This document shows, in pieces, positions 1-7,711 of a DNA stretch of 64,000 nt. How positions within the stretch are numbered: position 1 is the first letter of the stretch; every line of letters begins with the position of its first letter. Below the pieces are notes generated by a model, which saw only the letters and a program-made list of their open reading frames with translations, was not told the DNA's origin and did not search any database. The stretch comes from Granulicella aggregans (GTDB taxonomy: Bacteria; Acidobacteriota; Terriglobia; Terriglobales; Acidobacteriaceae), in NCBI RefSeq assembly GCF_025685565.1, contig NZ_JAGSYE010000004.1, positions 62,001 through 126,000 of the forward strand. The letters run 5' to 3'. The position numbers were made by a program, and so were the translations under genes.

Positions 1-105
1 ACCAAGGGTATTACTCTGCCGTTCATCTCGTATGGTGGGACGTCGCTGTTTGTGACGCTGGCGTGCATGGGTGTGTTGCTGAACATTACGCGCGAGATCG
101 ACTAA
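1..105 (+). CDS. ftsW: FtsW-type lipid II polymerase/flippase, C-terminal end (partial)
   Basis: Only the last 34 codons lie in the window, reading in frame from base 1 to a TAA at 103-105. The peptide contains TKGITLPFISYGGTS, the conserved C-terminal signature of the SEDS family (FtsW/RodA/SpoVE), followed by a final hydrophobic helix and a short basic tail. SEDS proteins are polytopic peptidoglycan glycosyltransferases of the cytoplasmic membrane. The ftsW-murG order is the classical dcw division/cell-wall cluster order, which favours FtsW over RodA. The rest of the gene is outside the window. Confidence 0.88.
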   Translation, partial: TKGITLPFISYGGTSLFVTLACMGVLLNITREID

Positions 106-152
106 GAACAGGGTGTAGGGAATAGGGTGTAGGGAGTAGAAAGACAAGGTCG

Positions 153-1223
153 ATGCGGGTTTTGATTGCGGGTGGGGGGACTGGCGGGCATGTGATTCCG
201 GCGCTGGCGATCGCGCGGGAGGTTCGCGATGCTTACGGGGCCGAGGTGCGGTTCGTGGGAACGGCGCGAGGTCTGGAGACGCGGCTGGTACCGGAGGCCG
301 GGTTTCCGCTCGAGTTGATTCATGTCGGGCAGTTGAAGAATGTGAGTCTGGCGACGCGGGTGCGGACGCTCGTTGATTTGCCGCTGGGGATTCTGAGGTG
401 TGTCAGCCTCCTGCGGAGTTATCGGCCGCAGGTGGTGGTGGGTGTCGGGGGGTATGCTTCGGGGCCGGCTATGCTGGCGGCTATCCTGTTGCGCGTGCCG
501 ACGCTAGCGTTTGAGCCGAATGCAGCTCCTGGGCTGGCGAACCGGCTTGCTGGGCGGTTTGTGACGGCGGCGGCGGTGAACTTCGAGGAGACGACGCGGT
601 ACTTTCGCGGAGCCAGGGTGACGGGGATTCCGGTGCGGGAGGAGTTTTTCTTGATTTCGCCGAAGGCTCATGGCGCGGCGAAACGGCTGCTGGTGTTTGG
701 GGGGAGCCAGGGGGCGAGGATTCTCAACCAGATCATGCCGACGATCCTGTTTCCGCTGCTGCGCGATGTGCCGGGGCTTACTGTGCTGCATCAGTCCGGG
801 CCGAGGGCGGAGGAGGAGACGCGACAGGCGTATCTCGATACCGGAGCGGACGAGTCGCGGTGGCAGGTGAGCGCGTATCTCGAGGACATGCCGGCCCGGT
901 TTGCGGAGGCCGACCTGATTCTTTGCCGCTCAGGGGCAAGCACGATGGCGGAGCTTGCGGCGGCGGGGAAGGCTAGTTTGCTGGTGCCGTTTGCGGCGGC
1001 GACAGATGATCACCAGAGGAAAAATGCTGAGGCGTTCGTGAATGCGGGCGCAGGGCGGATGATTCTGGAAGGCGAACTGAGTTCGCAGGCGCTGATCGAT
1101 GCGCTGATGGCTATGCTGCGAGATGAGAGCGCGTTGAGGGCGATGGGGGAGAAGGCGCGGACGCTGGCTCATCGGGATGCTGTGAAAGAGATTGGAGCTA
1201 TGGCGCGGGAGTTGGCGGGATAG
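153..1223 (+). CDS. murG: MurG, UDP-GlcNAc:lipid I N-acetylglucosaminyltransferase
   Basis: A protein of 356 aa, the usual MurG length. It adds GlcNAc to undecaprenyl-PP-MurNAc-pentapeptide (lipid I) to make lipid II on the inner face of the membrane. The glycine-rich motif GGGTGGH is at residues 7-13, a GVGGYASGP stretch follows in the N-terminal Rossmann domain, and the second domain carries GGSQGA and the donor-binding region around CRSGASTMAEL. It follows ftsW by 47 bp, as in dcw clusters, but the next dcw gene (murC) does not follow: the next gene is convergent. A 23-bp hairpin lies downstream. Confidence 0.96.
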   Translation: MRVLIAGGGTGGHVIPALAIAREVRDAYGAEVRFVGTARGLETRLVPEAGFPLELIHVGQLKNVSLATRVRTLVDLPLGILRCVSLLRSYRPQVVVGVGGYASGPAMLAAILLRVPTLAFEPNAAPGLANRLAGRFVTAAAVNFEETTRYFRGARVTGIPVREEFFLISPKAHGAAKRLLVFGGSQGARILNQIMPTILFPLLRDVPGLTVLHQSGPRAEEETRQAYLDTGADESRWQVSAYLEDMPARFAEADLILCRSGASTMAELAAAGKASLLVPFAAATDDHQRKNAEAFVNAGAGRMILEGELSSQALIDALMAMLRDESALRAMGEKARTLAHRDAVKEIGAMARELAG

Positions 1224-1259
1224 GATGAGCGCGCATTCTTGCCTGAAAGCCTGAGAGTT

Positions 1260-1347
1260 AATGGGTCGTTCAAGCGGACTCGGGGTCCTTCAACTGCATT
1301 CGTCGCAAAAGCGCGACGAACTTCGCTCAGGATGACGGATTTTTGCA
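1260..1347. repeat. dispersed REP-like intergenic element with internal hairpin
   Basis: Intergenic sequence between murG and the convergent gene contains TTCGTCGC (1299-1306), the loop aaaagc, and GCGACGAA (1313-1320), a perfect 8-bp stem. It is flanked by 'ggtccttcaactgc' and 'cttcgctcaggatgac'. I recall similar blocks recurring between genes in Terriglobales genomes; this is memory, not a search. A shorter relative ('cttcgcgaaggatgac') occurs near 34490. It probably does not encode protein. Confidence 0.5.
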
Positions 1348-1351
1348 AGAA

Positions 1352-1401
1352 GCAGGACAGCAAAGGCTGGGATCGATTGATCCCAGCCTTTGCTGTCCTG
1401 C
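1352..1401. terminator. bidirectional terminator-like hairpin, 23-bp perfect stem
   Basis: Arms 1352-1374 and 1379-1401 are perfectly complementary (the arm starts GCAGGACAGCAAAGG), with a 4-nt loop GATT. It sits exactly between the convergent murG and WXXGXW genes. There is no strong U-tract on either side, so it may act as a stem-only terminator or a transcript-end stabiliser. Confidence 0.7.
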
Positions 1402-1410
1402 GCTTGAAAC

Positions 1411-2400
1411 TTAGTGGTGCGGGCCACCGTGATTTCCGCCACCACCGCCGCCTCCGTGGGGAGCGCCGCCACCGCTAGGGGCTGCATGGCCGCCTCCGCC
1501 GAAGTTAGCGCGGGGCGCGGGCTGGCCGCCACCGGAGTTACCGCGGGGTTGTGCCCCGCCGAAGCCCCCGGGATTGCCACCCTGGCCGGGGCGGAAGCTG
1601 GAGCCGGGGTTTACAGCCTGGCCCCGTCCGCCGTTGTTGAAGCCATTGCCGTAGGCGCCTCCGGGGCGAGCCTGTCCGGGCTGGTTGAAGGACTGGCGGT
1701 TGTTATTGGCGAAGCTGCCGTTGCGGTCGTTGACGCCCCCGTAGGCTCCGCGGAGGTTACTGCCATTGGCGACGCGGACACCGTTGCTGGTGCTGGAGAA
1801 GTTGCCACGACCGTCGTTCTGGCCAAAGCCGCCGCGGCCAGCGGTGTTGAAGGTGCCGCCACGGTGATCGTTGCCAACGCCACGGGCGAAGCTGGAGCCG
1901 CCGGGGCGACCATCGAAGCCGTCGATGTGGCGACTATAGACGTTGACGCTAGTGAAACGACCGCCGAAGTGGTTGTATTCGCGGTTATAGAAGAAGTGGT
2001 TGTGGTTCCAGTACCCGCCGTAGAAGCCGACGCCGAAGTAGCCGAAGCCGTAGTTGATGCCGCCATAGTATCCGACGGTCGGACCCCAGTATCCGGCATT
2101 CCAGAAGTAGCCGCTGCCGCCGTAGCCCCAGTAGCCGGGGGTCCAGAGCGCGCCCGGATAGGGGGCGAGAACCCATTGGCCGTCTACCCACTCGTAGCCG
2201 TCGTCGGTGTACTGCCAGTAGCCGGGAGTCCAGATGTAGCCGTCGCCGGGACAGACGGGTTGGACGTAGACCGGAATAGGGGGAGGAGCGAAACCGACAG
2301 AGATAAAGACGCGTGCTTCAGCGGCCTGAGGCGCGAGCATAAGCGCACCGGCCAGCATTGCCGTTGCGAGAGTGTTTGTGATGATGCGCGTGAACTTCAT
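1411..2400 (-). CDS. exported WXXGXW (YXWGXW) repeat protein with glycine-rich tail
   Basis: A protein of 329 aa with a clear signal peptide (basic n-region, then hydrophobic TLATAMLAGALMLAPQAAEA). After it come several W-x-x-G-x-W units such as WTPGYWQY, WVDGQW, WTPGYWGY and WNAGYWG, typical of the WXXGXW repeat family of small periplasmic or envelope proteins of unknown function. A Tyr/Gly/His-rich segment follows, then a long Gly/Asn/Ser/Pro-rich low-complexity tail ending in His residues (about residues 160-329). The tail looks disordered and could hold metal through its His content, but that is inference. A palindrome lies about 125 bp upstream of the start. Confidence 0.8.
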   Translation of the reverse strand: MKFTRIITNTLATAMLAGALMLAPQAAEARVFISVGFAPPPIPVYVQPVCPGDGYIWTPGYWQYTDDGYEWVDGQWVLAPYPGALWTPGYWGYGGSGYFWNAGYWGPTVGYYGGINYGFGYFGVGFYGGYWNHNHFFYNREYNHFGGRFTSVNVYSRHIDGFDGRPGGSSFARGVGNDHRGGTFNTAGRGGFGQNDGRGNFSSTSNGVRVANGSNLRGAYGGVNDRNGSFANNNRQSFNQPGQARPGGAYGNGFNNGGRGQAVNPGSSFRPGQGGNPGGFGGAQPRGNSGGGQPAPRANFGGGGHAAPSGGGAPHGGGGGGGNHGGPHH

Positions 2401-2524
2401 GGCTTCTGCCCTGGCCTGCCTCTCCTTCGTTTTCCCGGTACCGCTTTGCTGCTGCGGGTTGCGCGGAGGGTAGAGCCTTTGAGTCTCGGCCGGTAGGTTA
2501 TCGGTCCGGGCTCACAGCTATTTA

Positions 2525-2539
2525 GACACAAATTGTGTC
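2525..2539. promoter_or_regulatory. 15-nt perfect inverted repeat, candidate operator
   Basis: GACACAA-A-TTGTGTC is a perfect palindrome around one central base. It lies in the 156-bp gap between the acetamidase gene and the downstream WXXGXW gene, both on the minus strand. Its size and symmetry suit a dimeric repressor or activator. No cognate regulator can be named. Confidence 0.4.
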
Positions 2540-2556
2540 CAGTTGTTGCGTTTACT

Positions 2557-3621
2557 TCACTTCAAGCTGCCGGTGAACAGTGACTTCGGACACATCACAT
2601 GGACACCACTTTTGGTATCAACAAGTTGGGTGATGTCTACATCGCAGGCGGTGGAGATGAGGGCGTAAGCGTCTTCGCGTGAGAGCAGCGGATGGTCGGG
2701 ATTCTGCTGCGACAGGAAGGTGATCATGTTGCGGACGGCCATCTCGGTGGCCTGCTTCAGGTCTTCGTTGAAGCCCATGGCGATGTAGGCGGTAGGCGTC
2801 TCGGCGCGGGGCCAGCGTAAGGGGGCCGGATCGTCCGGCTTGGCCTTGTGGAGGATGAACTGGAAGGTGCCGGTGAGCTGGGTCTCGAGGGCGGTGATGT
2901 CGACCTCGCCGTTGCCCTGTCCGGCATGGCCGTCGCCGACCTCGAAGAGGCCGCCTTTGGCGTTGACGGGGATGAAGAGGGTGGTACCCGCGACCATCTC
3001 CTTGTTGTCGATGTTTCCGGCGTGCATCCATGGCGGAGCGGAGTTGTACTTGCCCGCACCTTCGGGTGGGGCGAGGCCCATGCTGCCGAAGAAGGGATGG
3101 AGCGGGATGGTGATGCCGGGAGCGAATGCGGCGGTCATGGTCTGGCGGTCGAGCGGGATGATTTTGGTGCGGCCGTAGGGGAAGTCGTCGGGAAGAAAGC
3201 CGCGGCCAGGGCCGAAGCCGTTGCAGGCCCAGGGGACGTCGATCTGAACCTTCTGGATGCGGACTTCGAGCACGTCGCCGGGTTCAGCGCCGGTGACGGC
3301 TACGGGGCCGGTGAGAATGTGGCCGCCGGGGCCGCGGTCGGTGGCGGGGACCTCGGTGTAGATCTTGCGGACGGAGTCGGGGATGTCAGCGGGCTTCACG
3401 CCGAGGGATTCAAGGCGCTCGGCGGGGCCGCAGGTGGAGAGCGTCTGGATGGTAACGGTGTCGCCGGGATTGACCGTGAGTACCGGCTTCGCCTTCGCGG
3501 AGTAATAGCCCCAGGCCACGGTTGTTGGGGTGGCGAGCAGTGTCTGCTGGGCGGGAAGCGTGGTTGCGGTAAACGAGGCGGCGAGAGCGGCCAGCGGCAG
3601 AGCGAACAGTTTGAGCGGCAT
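2557..3621 (-). CDS. exported acetamidase/formamidase-family protein
   Basis: The frame is open to 3639, but the start at 3621 (MPLKLFALPLAAL) directly begins a signal peptide ending near LPAQQ, so I prefer 354 aa. The mature part matches the FmdA/AmdA family: VNPGDTVTIQT near the N-terminus, GAEPGDVLEVRIQ, the DVPWACNGFGPGRG region and the GDGHAGQGNGEVDITALE block (H and D/E residues near the active site in the family). Family members hydrolyse formamide, acetamide or related small amides. An exported member would act in the periplasm, which is less usual. It is transcribed away from the copper ATPase. The substrate is unknown. Confidence 0.85.
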   Translation of the reverse strand: MPLKLFALPLAALAASFTATTLPAQQTLLATPTTVAWGYYSAKAKPVLTVNPGDTVTIQTLSTCGPAERLESLGVKPADIPDSVRKIYTEVPATDRGPGGHILTGPVAVTGAEPGDVLEVRIQKVQIDVPWACNGFGPGRGFLPDDFPYGRTKIIPLDRQTMTAAFAPGITIPLHPFFGSMGLAPPEGAGKYNSAPPWMHAGNIDNKEMVAGTTLFIPVNAKGGLFEVGDGHAGQGNGEVDITALETQLTGTFQFILHKAKPDDPAPLRWPRAETPTAYIAMGFNEDLKQATEMAVRNMITFLSQQNPDHPLLSREDAYALISTACDVDITQLVDTKSGVHVMCPKSLFTGSLK

Positions 3622-3712
3622 GGGATGGGTATAACACAAAGCTATGAGGCCCTCGGCTCTGGCTACCTGCTTCGGTCAGGCCAAGCTCGCATCTGATAAA
3701 CAGAAGGTACCC

Positions 3713-6187
3713 ATGACGACATCTCTGAAAGATCAGGCAACAGTTGAGATCGACCCGGTCTGTGCCATGAAAGTTGACCCTGCGAAGGCGGCGGCTACAG
3801 CGGAGTTCGAGGGCAAGGATTATTACTTCTGCGGCAAAGGGTGTGCGGCAAAGTTCCATGCCGATCCCGAGAAGTATCTGAGACCAAAGCCTGGGACGAC
3901 AGTCAAGGATCCGGTGTGTGGGATGACCGTCGATCCAGCGAAGGCTGCGGGGAGTAAAGAGTACAAGGGTACGACGTACTCCTTCTGCGGCAAAGGCTGT
4001 ATGGCAAAGTTTCACGCCGAGCCGGAGAAGTATCTGAAACCGAAGGCTGCTCCATCTCTCCCGCCTGAGGCGGTGCCGGGGATGAAGTACACGTGTCCGA
4101 TGGACCCGGAGATTATCCGCGACAAGCCTGGAGCTTGCCCGAAGTGCGGCATGGCGCTCGAGCCAATGACGGTCACGCTGGATGAGTCGAATCCGGAGCT
4201 GGACAGCATGATGCGGCGGTTCTGGATCGGGGTGGCGCTCACACTGCCGCTGCTCGCGATCATGGTGTCGGAACTGCTTGCTGGGCAGCCCTTGCAGCAT
4301 CTCCTGGGCGGCGGGTTGGGATGGTTTGAGTTTGCTGTCGCAACGCCGGTTGTTTTGTGGGGGGGATGGCCGTTCTTTCAACGGGGATGGGCTTCGATCG
4401 CCAGCCGCAACCTGAATATGTTTACGCTGATCGCTATTGGGTCGGGCGCGGCGTATCTGTATAGCGTTGTGGCCGTGGTCGCTCCGGGAGTCTTTCCGGT
4501 GTCGTTCCGCATGGCGGACGGGATGGTTGGGCTCTATTTTGAAGCAGCGGCGGTGATCACCGTGCTGGTGCTGCTGGGGCAGGTGCTGGAGTTGAAGGCG
4601 CGGAGCCAGACGGGCTCGGCGATCAAGGCGCTGCTGGGACTGGCTCCGAAGACGGCACGGCGGGTCAACGCCGATGGAAGTGAGCATGATGTCGACCTCG
4701 CCGAGGTGCATGTTGGCGACCGCTTGCGGGTCAGGCCGGGCGAGCGGGTGCCGACCGACGGCATCGTGATCGATGGGGCAAGTTCGGTCGATGAGTCGAT
4801 GGTCAGCGGTGAGCCGATTCCGGTGCAGAAGGAGAAGGACGCGAAGGTGATCGGTGGGACCATCAATGGGACGGGGACGTTCACCATGAAGACGGAGCGC
4901 GTCGGAGCCGATACGCTGCTGGCGCAGATCGTGAAGATGGTGAGTGAGGCGCAGCGGACGCGCGCACCGATCCAGCGGCTGGCAGACCGTGTGGCTGCGT
5001 ACTTTGTGCCGGCGGTCTTGCTGGCTGCTGCAGTTACGTTCGCTGCATGGGCGATCTATGGACCGGCACCGCAGTATGCTCATGCCCTGGTGAATGCTGT
5101 AGCGGTGCTGATCATCGCGTGTCCGTGTGCGCTGGGACTGGCCACGCCGATGGCGATCATGGTGGGCACGGGCCGGGGAGCACACGAGGGCATCCTGTTT
5201 CGCAATGCCGAATCGCTCGAGACGATGGAGAAGGTCGACACGCTGGTGGTCGACAAGACTGGGACGCTGACCGAGGGTAAGCCGAAGGTGAACTCGGTTG
5301 CGGCGGCGGGGGGATTTGACGAGACCGCAGTTCTTCGGTTCGCGGCGAGCCTGGAGAAGGCGAGTGAGCATCCGCTGGCTGCGGCGGTGCTCGCGGCAGC
5401 GCGGGAGCGCGGGCTAGAGCCGGCAGCGGTGGAGGGCTTCCAATCTGCGACGGGTACAGGTATCTCGGGTACTGTCGAGGGGAGAAGCGTGATCGTGGGG
5501 AATGCCTCTGGCATCGCGAAGTCTGGCGCATCGATTGACGGATTGCGCGAACGGGCCGAGGCGATGCAGCGCGAGGGGCAGACGGTGATGTACGTCGCCG
5601 TCGATGGCGCTTTGGCGGGATTGATAGCGGTTGCCGACCCGATCAAGGCGACGACGGAAGAGGCTCTGAGGCAGCTGCGGGACAAAGGCGTCAAGGTCAT
5701 CATGGTGACGGGCGACAACCAAGCTACGGCTGCGGCGGTCGCGGGCAGACTGGGAATCGAGTTTGAGGCAGACGTGCTGCCGCAGCGGAAGGCCGAGATC
5801 GTGAAGCGTCTGCAATCGGAAGGCCGGATCGTTGCGATGGCGGGCGACGGAGTCAATGACGCTCCGGCGCTGGCGCAGGCAAACGTGGGCATTGCGATGG
5901 GTACGGGAACCGACATAGCGATGGAGGCGGGCGGAGTGACGTTGGTGCGTGGCGACCTGCGCGGGGTCGCTAAGGCTCATGCGTTAAGCCGGGCGACGAT
6001 GCGAAATATCCGGCAGAATCTATTCTTCGCCTTCTTCTACAACGCGATAGGTGTTCCGGTTGCGGGCGGCGTACTGTTTCCCTTCCTGGGCGTTCTCTTG
6101 AGTCCAATGATCTCTGCTGCAGCTATGAGCTTCAGCTCAGTTTCAGTGATCGCGAACTCCCTGCGCCTGCGCTCCACCAGGATCTAA
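3713..6187 (+). CDS. copA: copper-transporting P1B-type ATPase with two YHS domains
   Basis: I chose ATG 3713 (824 aa); the frame extends upstream to 3644 without support. Two YHS metal-binding domains (about residues 12-57 and 63-109, each with a PVC.M and a CGKGC motif) precede a heavy-metal-binding domain with CPMDPE and CPKCGM (about 123-152), replacing the usual HMA domains. The core has the membrane motif CPC (470-472), phosphorylation Asp514 in DKTGTLTEG, a SEHPLA motif, MVTGDN and GDGVNDAP (711-). FYNAIGVP and MSFSSVSV in the last two helices match the Cu(I) site of P1B-1 ATPases. It should export Cu(I) from the cytoplasm. A kinase with a putative copper-binding sensor follows. Confidence 0.93.
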   Translation: MTTSLKDQATVEIDPVCAMKVDPAKAAATAEFEGKDYYFCGKGCAAKFHADPEKYLRPKPGTTVKDPVCGMTVDPAKAAGSKEYKGTTYSFCGKGCMAKFHAEPEKYLKPKAAPSLPPEAVPGMKYTCPMDPEIIRDKPGACPKCGMALEPMTVTLDESNPELDSMMRRFWIGVALTLPLLAIMVSELLAGQPLQHLLGGGLGWFEFAVATPVVLWGGWPFFQRGWASIASRNLNMFTLIAIGSGAAYLYSVVAVVAPGVFPVSFRMADGMVGLYFEAAAVITVLVLLGQVLELKARSQTGSAIKALLGLAPKTARRVNADGSEHDVDLAEVHVGDRLRVRPGERVPTDGIVIDGASSVDESMVSGEPIPVQKEKDAKVIGGTINGTGTFTMKTERVGADTLLAQIVKMVSEAQRTRAPIQRLADRVAAYFVPAVLLAAAVTFAAWAIYGPAPQYAHALVNAVAVLIIACPCALGLATPMAIMVGTGRGAHEGILFRNAESLETMEKVDTLVVDKTGTLTEGKPKVNSVAAAGGFDETAVLRFAASLEKASEHPLAAAVLAAARERGLEPAAVEGFQSATGTGISGTVEGRSVIVGNASGIAKSGASIDGLRERAEAMQREGQTVMYVAVDGALAGLIAVADPIKATTEEALRQLRDKGVKVIMVTGDNQATAAAVAGRLGIEFEADVLPQRKAEIVKRLQSEGRIVAMAGDGVNDAPALAQANVGIAMGTGTDIAMEAGGVTLVRGDLRGVAKAHALSRATMRNIRQNLFFAFFYNAIGVPVAGGVLFPFLGVLLSPMISAAAMSFSSVSVIANSLRLRSTRI

Positions 6188-6418
6188 TGTTGGCCATCCA
6201 TGCGGGCGCACGCAGGAAAGTTGGTGCAGTGAAGTGCAGCCAAAGTCCCGCAGGGTGCGTTGTTTGAGGACTTTATTTAATCCGGCCCGAACGAGTAAGG
6301 TAAGAGATGGTTTTGATCGTGGAAACTCTTACGGAAGGTTCACTGAGAGGCCACGCTTTGGGGGCGGCATCCGCCATCGTGCAGCCGTCAGTAACTGACC
6401 GGAGAATGGAATGTAGCC

Positions 6419-7543
6419 ATGTTGGATCCTGTTGCCTTGATGCCTCACGCTGTCTGCTGGGCTGCCGCGCCAAAGCTGATCTGGACCATGGTGGTCACGA
6501 ACGCGATCACTTTTCTGAGCTATCTCAGCATCTGTCTGACGTTGCTGTTTCTGGTCAGGCGAACCGGGCGCGTCATTGCTCGCGACTGGGCCTACTTCCT
6601 TGTGGGCTTCGCCCTGTTCATCGTAGCCTGCGGATCGACCCACCTGCTTGAAGTGATCACGACCTGGACCCCGGTCTTCTGGGTGGATGCGTGGACGAAC
6701 ATTCTGACGGCGGTGCTTTCGGCGTACGTGGCGATCATGCTGATCCGACGCGCGGGCCGAATCGGATTTGGCGTGAACGACTACGCGGAGAGGCTTCAGA
6801 ACTCGGAGGCGGAGCGGCTGCAGTTGCAGGAGAGCCTGATCTCGGCACAGAAGATCGAGGAGTGGAGCCGCATCTCCGCAGCGGTAAGCCACGAGATTCG
6901 CGGGCCGCTTGAGGCCATCCAGAACCTCCAGTTTCTGATCCAGAATGCAGAAGGGATCTCGCCGGAGATTGCTGATATGGCACTGAGCACCACCGAAGAG
7001 GCGGCACGGGTGCTGGCGATCTCTGATTCCACGCTCTCGTTTATGCGGGAGACGAAGGGAAGAGAGGCGCTCGACATCGCGAAGGCGCTCGAATCGGTTC
7101 GCTTCCTGCTCAACCCGCTGATTCGGGAAAAGGGTCTCGACTTCCAGGTAGAGGTCTCCGGCAACTGCGTCGTCGAGGCTTATCCGGGGGAGATTCGCCA
7201 GATCCTTCTCAACATCATTCGCAACGCGTGTGAGGCAGCGGTTGGGCGTGGGTCGAGGGTGTTGATACAGGTACAGGGCGAAGAAGACGGGGTGCAGGTG
7301 ACGGTAAGCGATACCGGCCCGGGGATCGACCCGGAGATCATGCAGAACCTGTTCAGCTTTGGTAAGTCGACCAAAGGGAGCAAGGGTAATGGAATTGGAT
7401 TGTGGACGGTCAAGCACCTTATGGACAAGCATCATGGCGAGGTGAAGGTCGACTCGGTCGTCGGAAGAGGGACCAGTTTCCGGTTGTGGTGGCCGGCAAA
7501 GGTGGAGCAGGAGCGCGCCGACCTGCTGATGGCGGGCGATTGA
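6419..7543 (+). CDS. membrane histidine kinase with ethylene-receptor-like (ETR1-type) sensor domain
   Basis: A protein of 374 aa with three predicted helices (about 22-47, 55-78, 88-110), a short coiled linker, then HisKA (SHEIRGPLE, His158) and HATPase (N265/N269, DTGPGID with Asp298, GNGIGLWTVK). The membrane part resembles the ethylene-binding domain of plant ETR1 and cyanobacterial SynEtr1. Helix 2 has FIVACGSTHLL, with Cys71 and His75 matching the Cu(I) ligands Cys65/His69 of ETR1. By eye ETR1 Asp25 aligns with Asn28, Pro36 with Cys39 and Lys91 with Asn94, so ethylene binding itself is doubtful. The gene follows copA by 231 bp. No response regulator is adjacent. An ATP-dependent sensor of copper or a small molecule is the cautious reading. 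Confidence 0.85.
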   Translation: MLDPVALMPHAVCWAAAPKLIWTMVVTNAITFLSYLSICLTLLFLVRRTGRVIARDWAYFLVGFALFIVACGSTHLLEVITTWTPVFWVDAWTNILTAVLSAYVAIMLIRRAGRIGFGVNDYAERLQNSEAERLQLQESLISAQKIEEWSRISAAVSHEIRGPLEAIQNLQFLIQNAEGISPEIADMALSTTEEAARVLAISDSTLSFMRETKGREALDIAKALESVRFLLNPLIREKGLDFQVEVSGNCVVEAYPGEIRQILLNIIRNACEAAVGRGSRVLIQVQGEEDGVQVTVSDTGPGIDPEIMQNLFSFGKSTKGSKGNGIGLWTVKHLMDKHHGEVKVDSVVGRGTSFRLWWPAKVEQERADLLMAGD

Positions 7544-7561
7544 GTCGACTGCAGAGAAGCT

Positions 7562-7590
7562 CTTCGAGCGATGCCGCCAATATATATAAT
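7562..7590 (+). promoter_or_regulatory. possible promoter of tRNA-Gly
   Basis: TATAAT is at 7585-7590, ten bases before the tRNA 5' end. The hexamer 17 bp upstream (cttcga, 7562-7567) is only a weak -35. The -10 match and its position relative to the tRNA are the only support. Confidence 0.35.
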
Positions 7591-7599
7591 GGGGATGTT

Positions 7600-7674
7600 G
7601 CGGGAGTAGTTCAGTGGCAGAACGTCAGCTTCCCAAGCTGAATGTCGCCGGTTCGATCCCGGTCTCCCGCTCCA
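7600..7674 (+). tRNA. tRNA-Gly (anticodon CCC)
   Basis: The cloverleaf folds cleanly: acceptor GCGGGAG/CTCCCGC, anticodon stem TCAGC/GCTGA with loop TTCCCAA (anticodon CCC), T arm GCCGG-TTCGATC-CCGGT. The discriminator T and an encoded CCA are at 7671-7674. It decodes GGG. Confidence 0.96.
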
Positions 7675-7711
7675 ACGACTTCATCGCGAAAGTCATCAAG
7701 CACATATACAC

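Noticed and set aside
1260..1400. Insertion sequence or MITE between murG and the next gene
   Set aside because: No transposase, no terminal inverted repeats enclosing the block and no target-site duplication were seen. A REP-like element plus terminator explains it better.
1414..2496. 360-codon plus-strand frame opposite the WXXGXW gene
   Set aside because: The Ala/Val-rich translation is a shadow of Gly/Asn-rich codons. The minus-strand protein has a signal peptide and family repeats.
3410..5371. 653-codon minus-strand open frame
   Set aside because: It is antisense to the copper ATPase and acetamidase genes. The translation is Arg/His/Leu-rich with no domain, as expected from the complement of GC-rich coding DNA.
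6419..7543. Confident ethylene receptor assignment
   Set aside because: Only the Cys/His pair and the overall helix pattern fit. The positions of Asp25 and Lys91 in ETR1 appear as Asn, so ethylene binding is not claimed.
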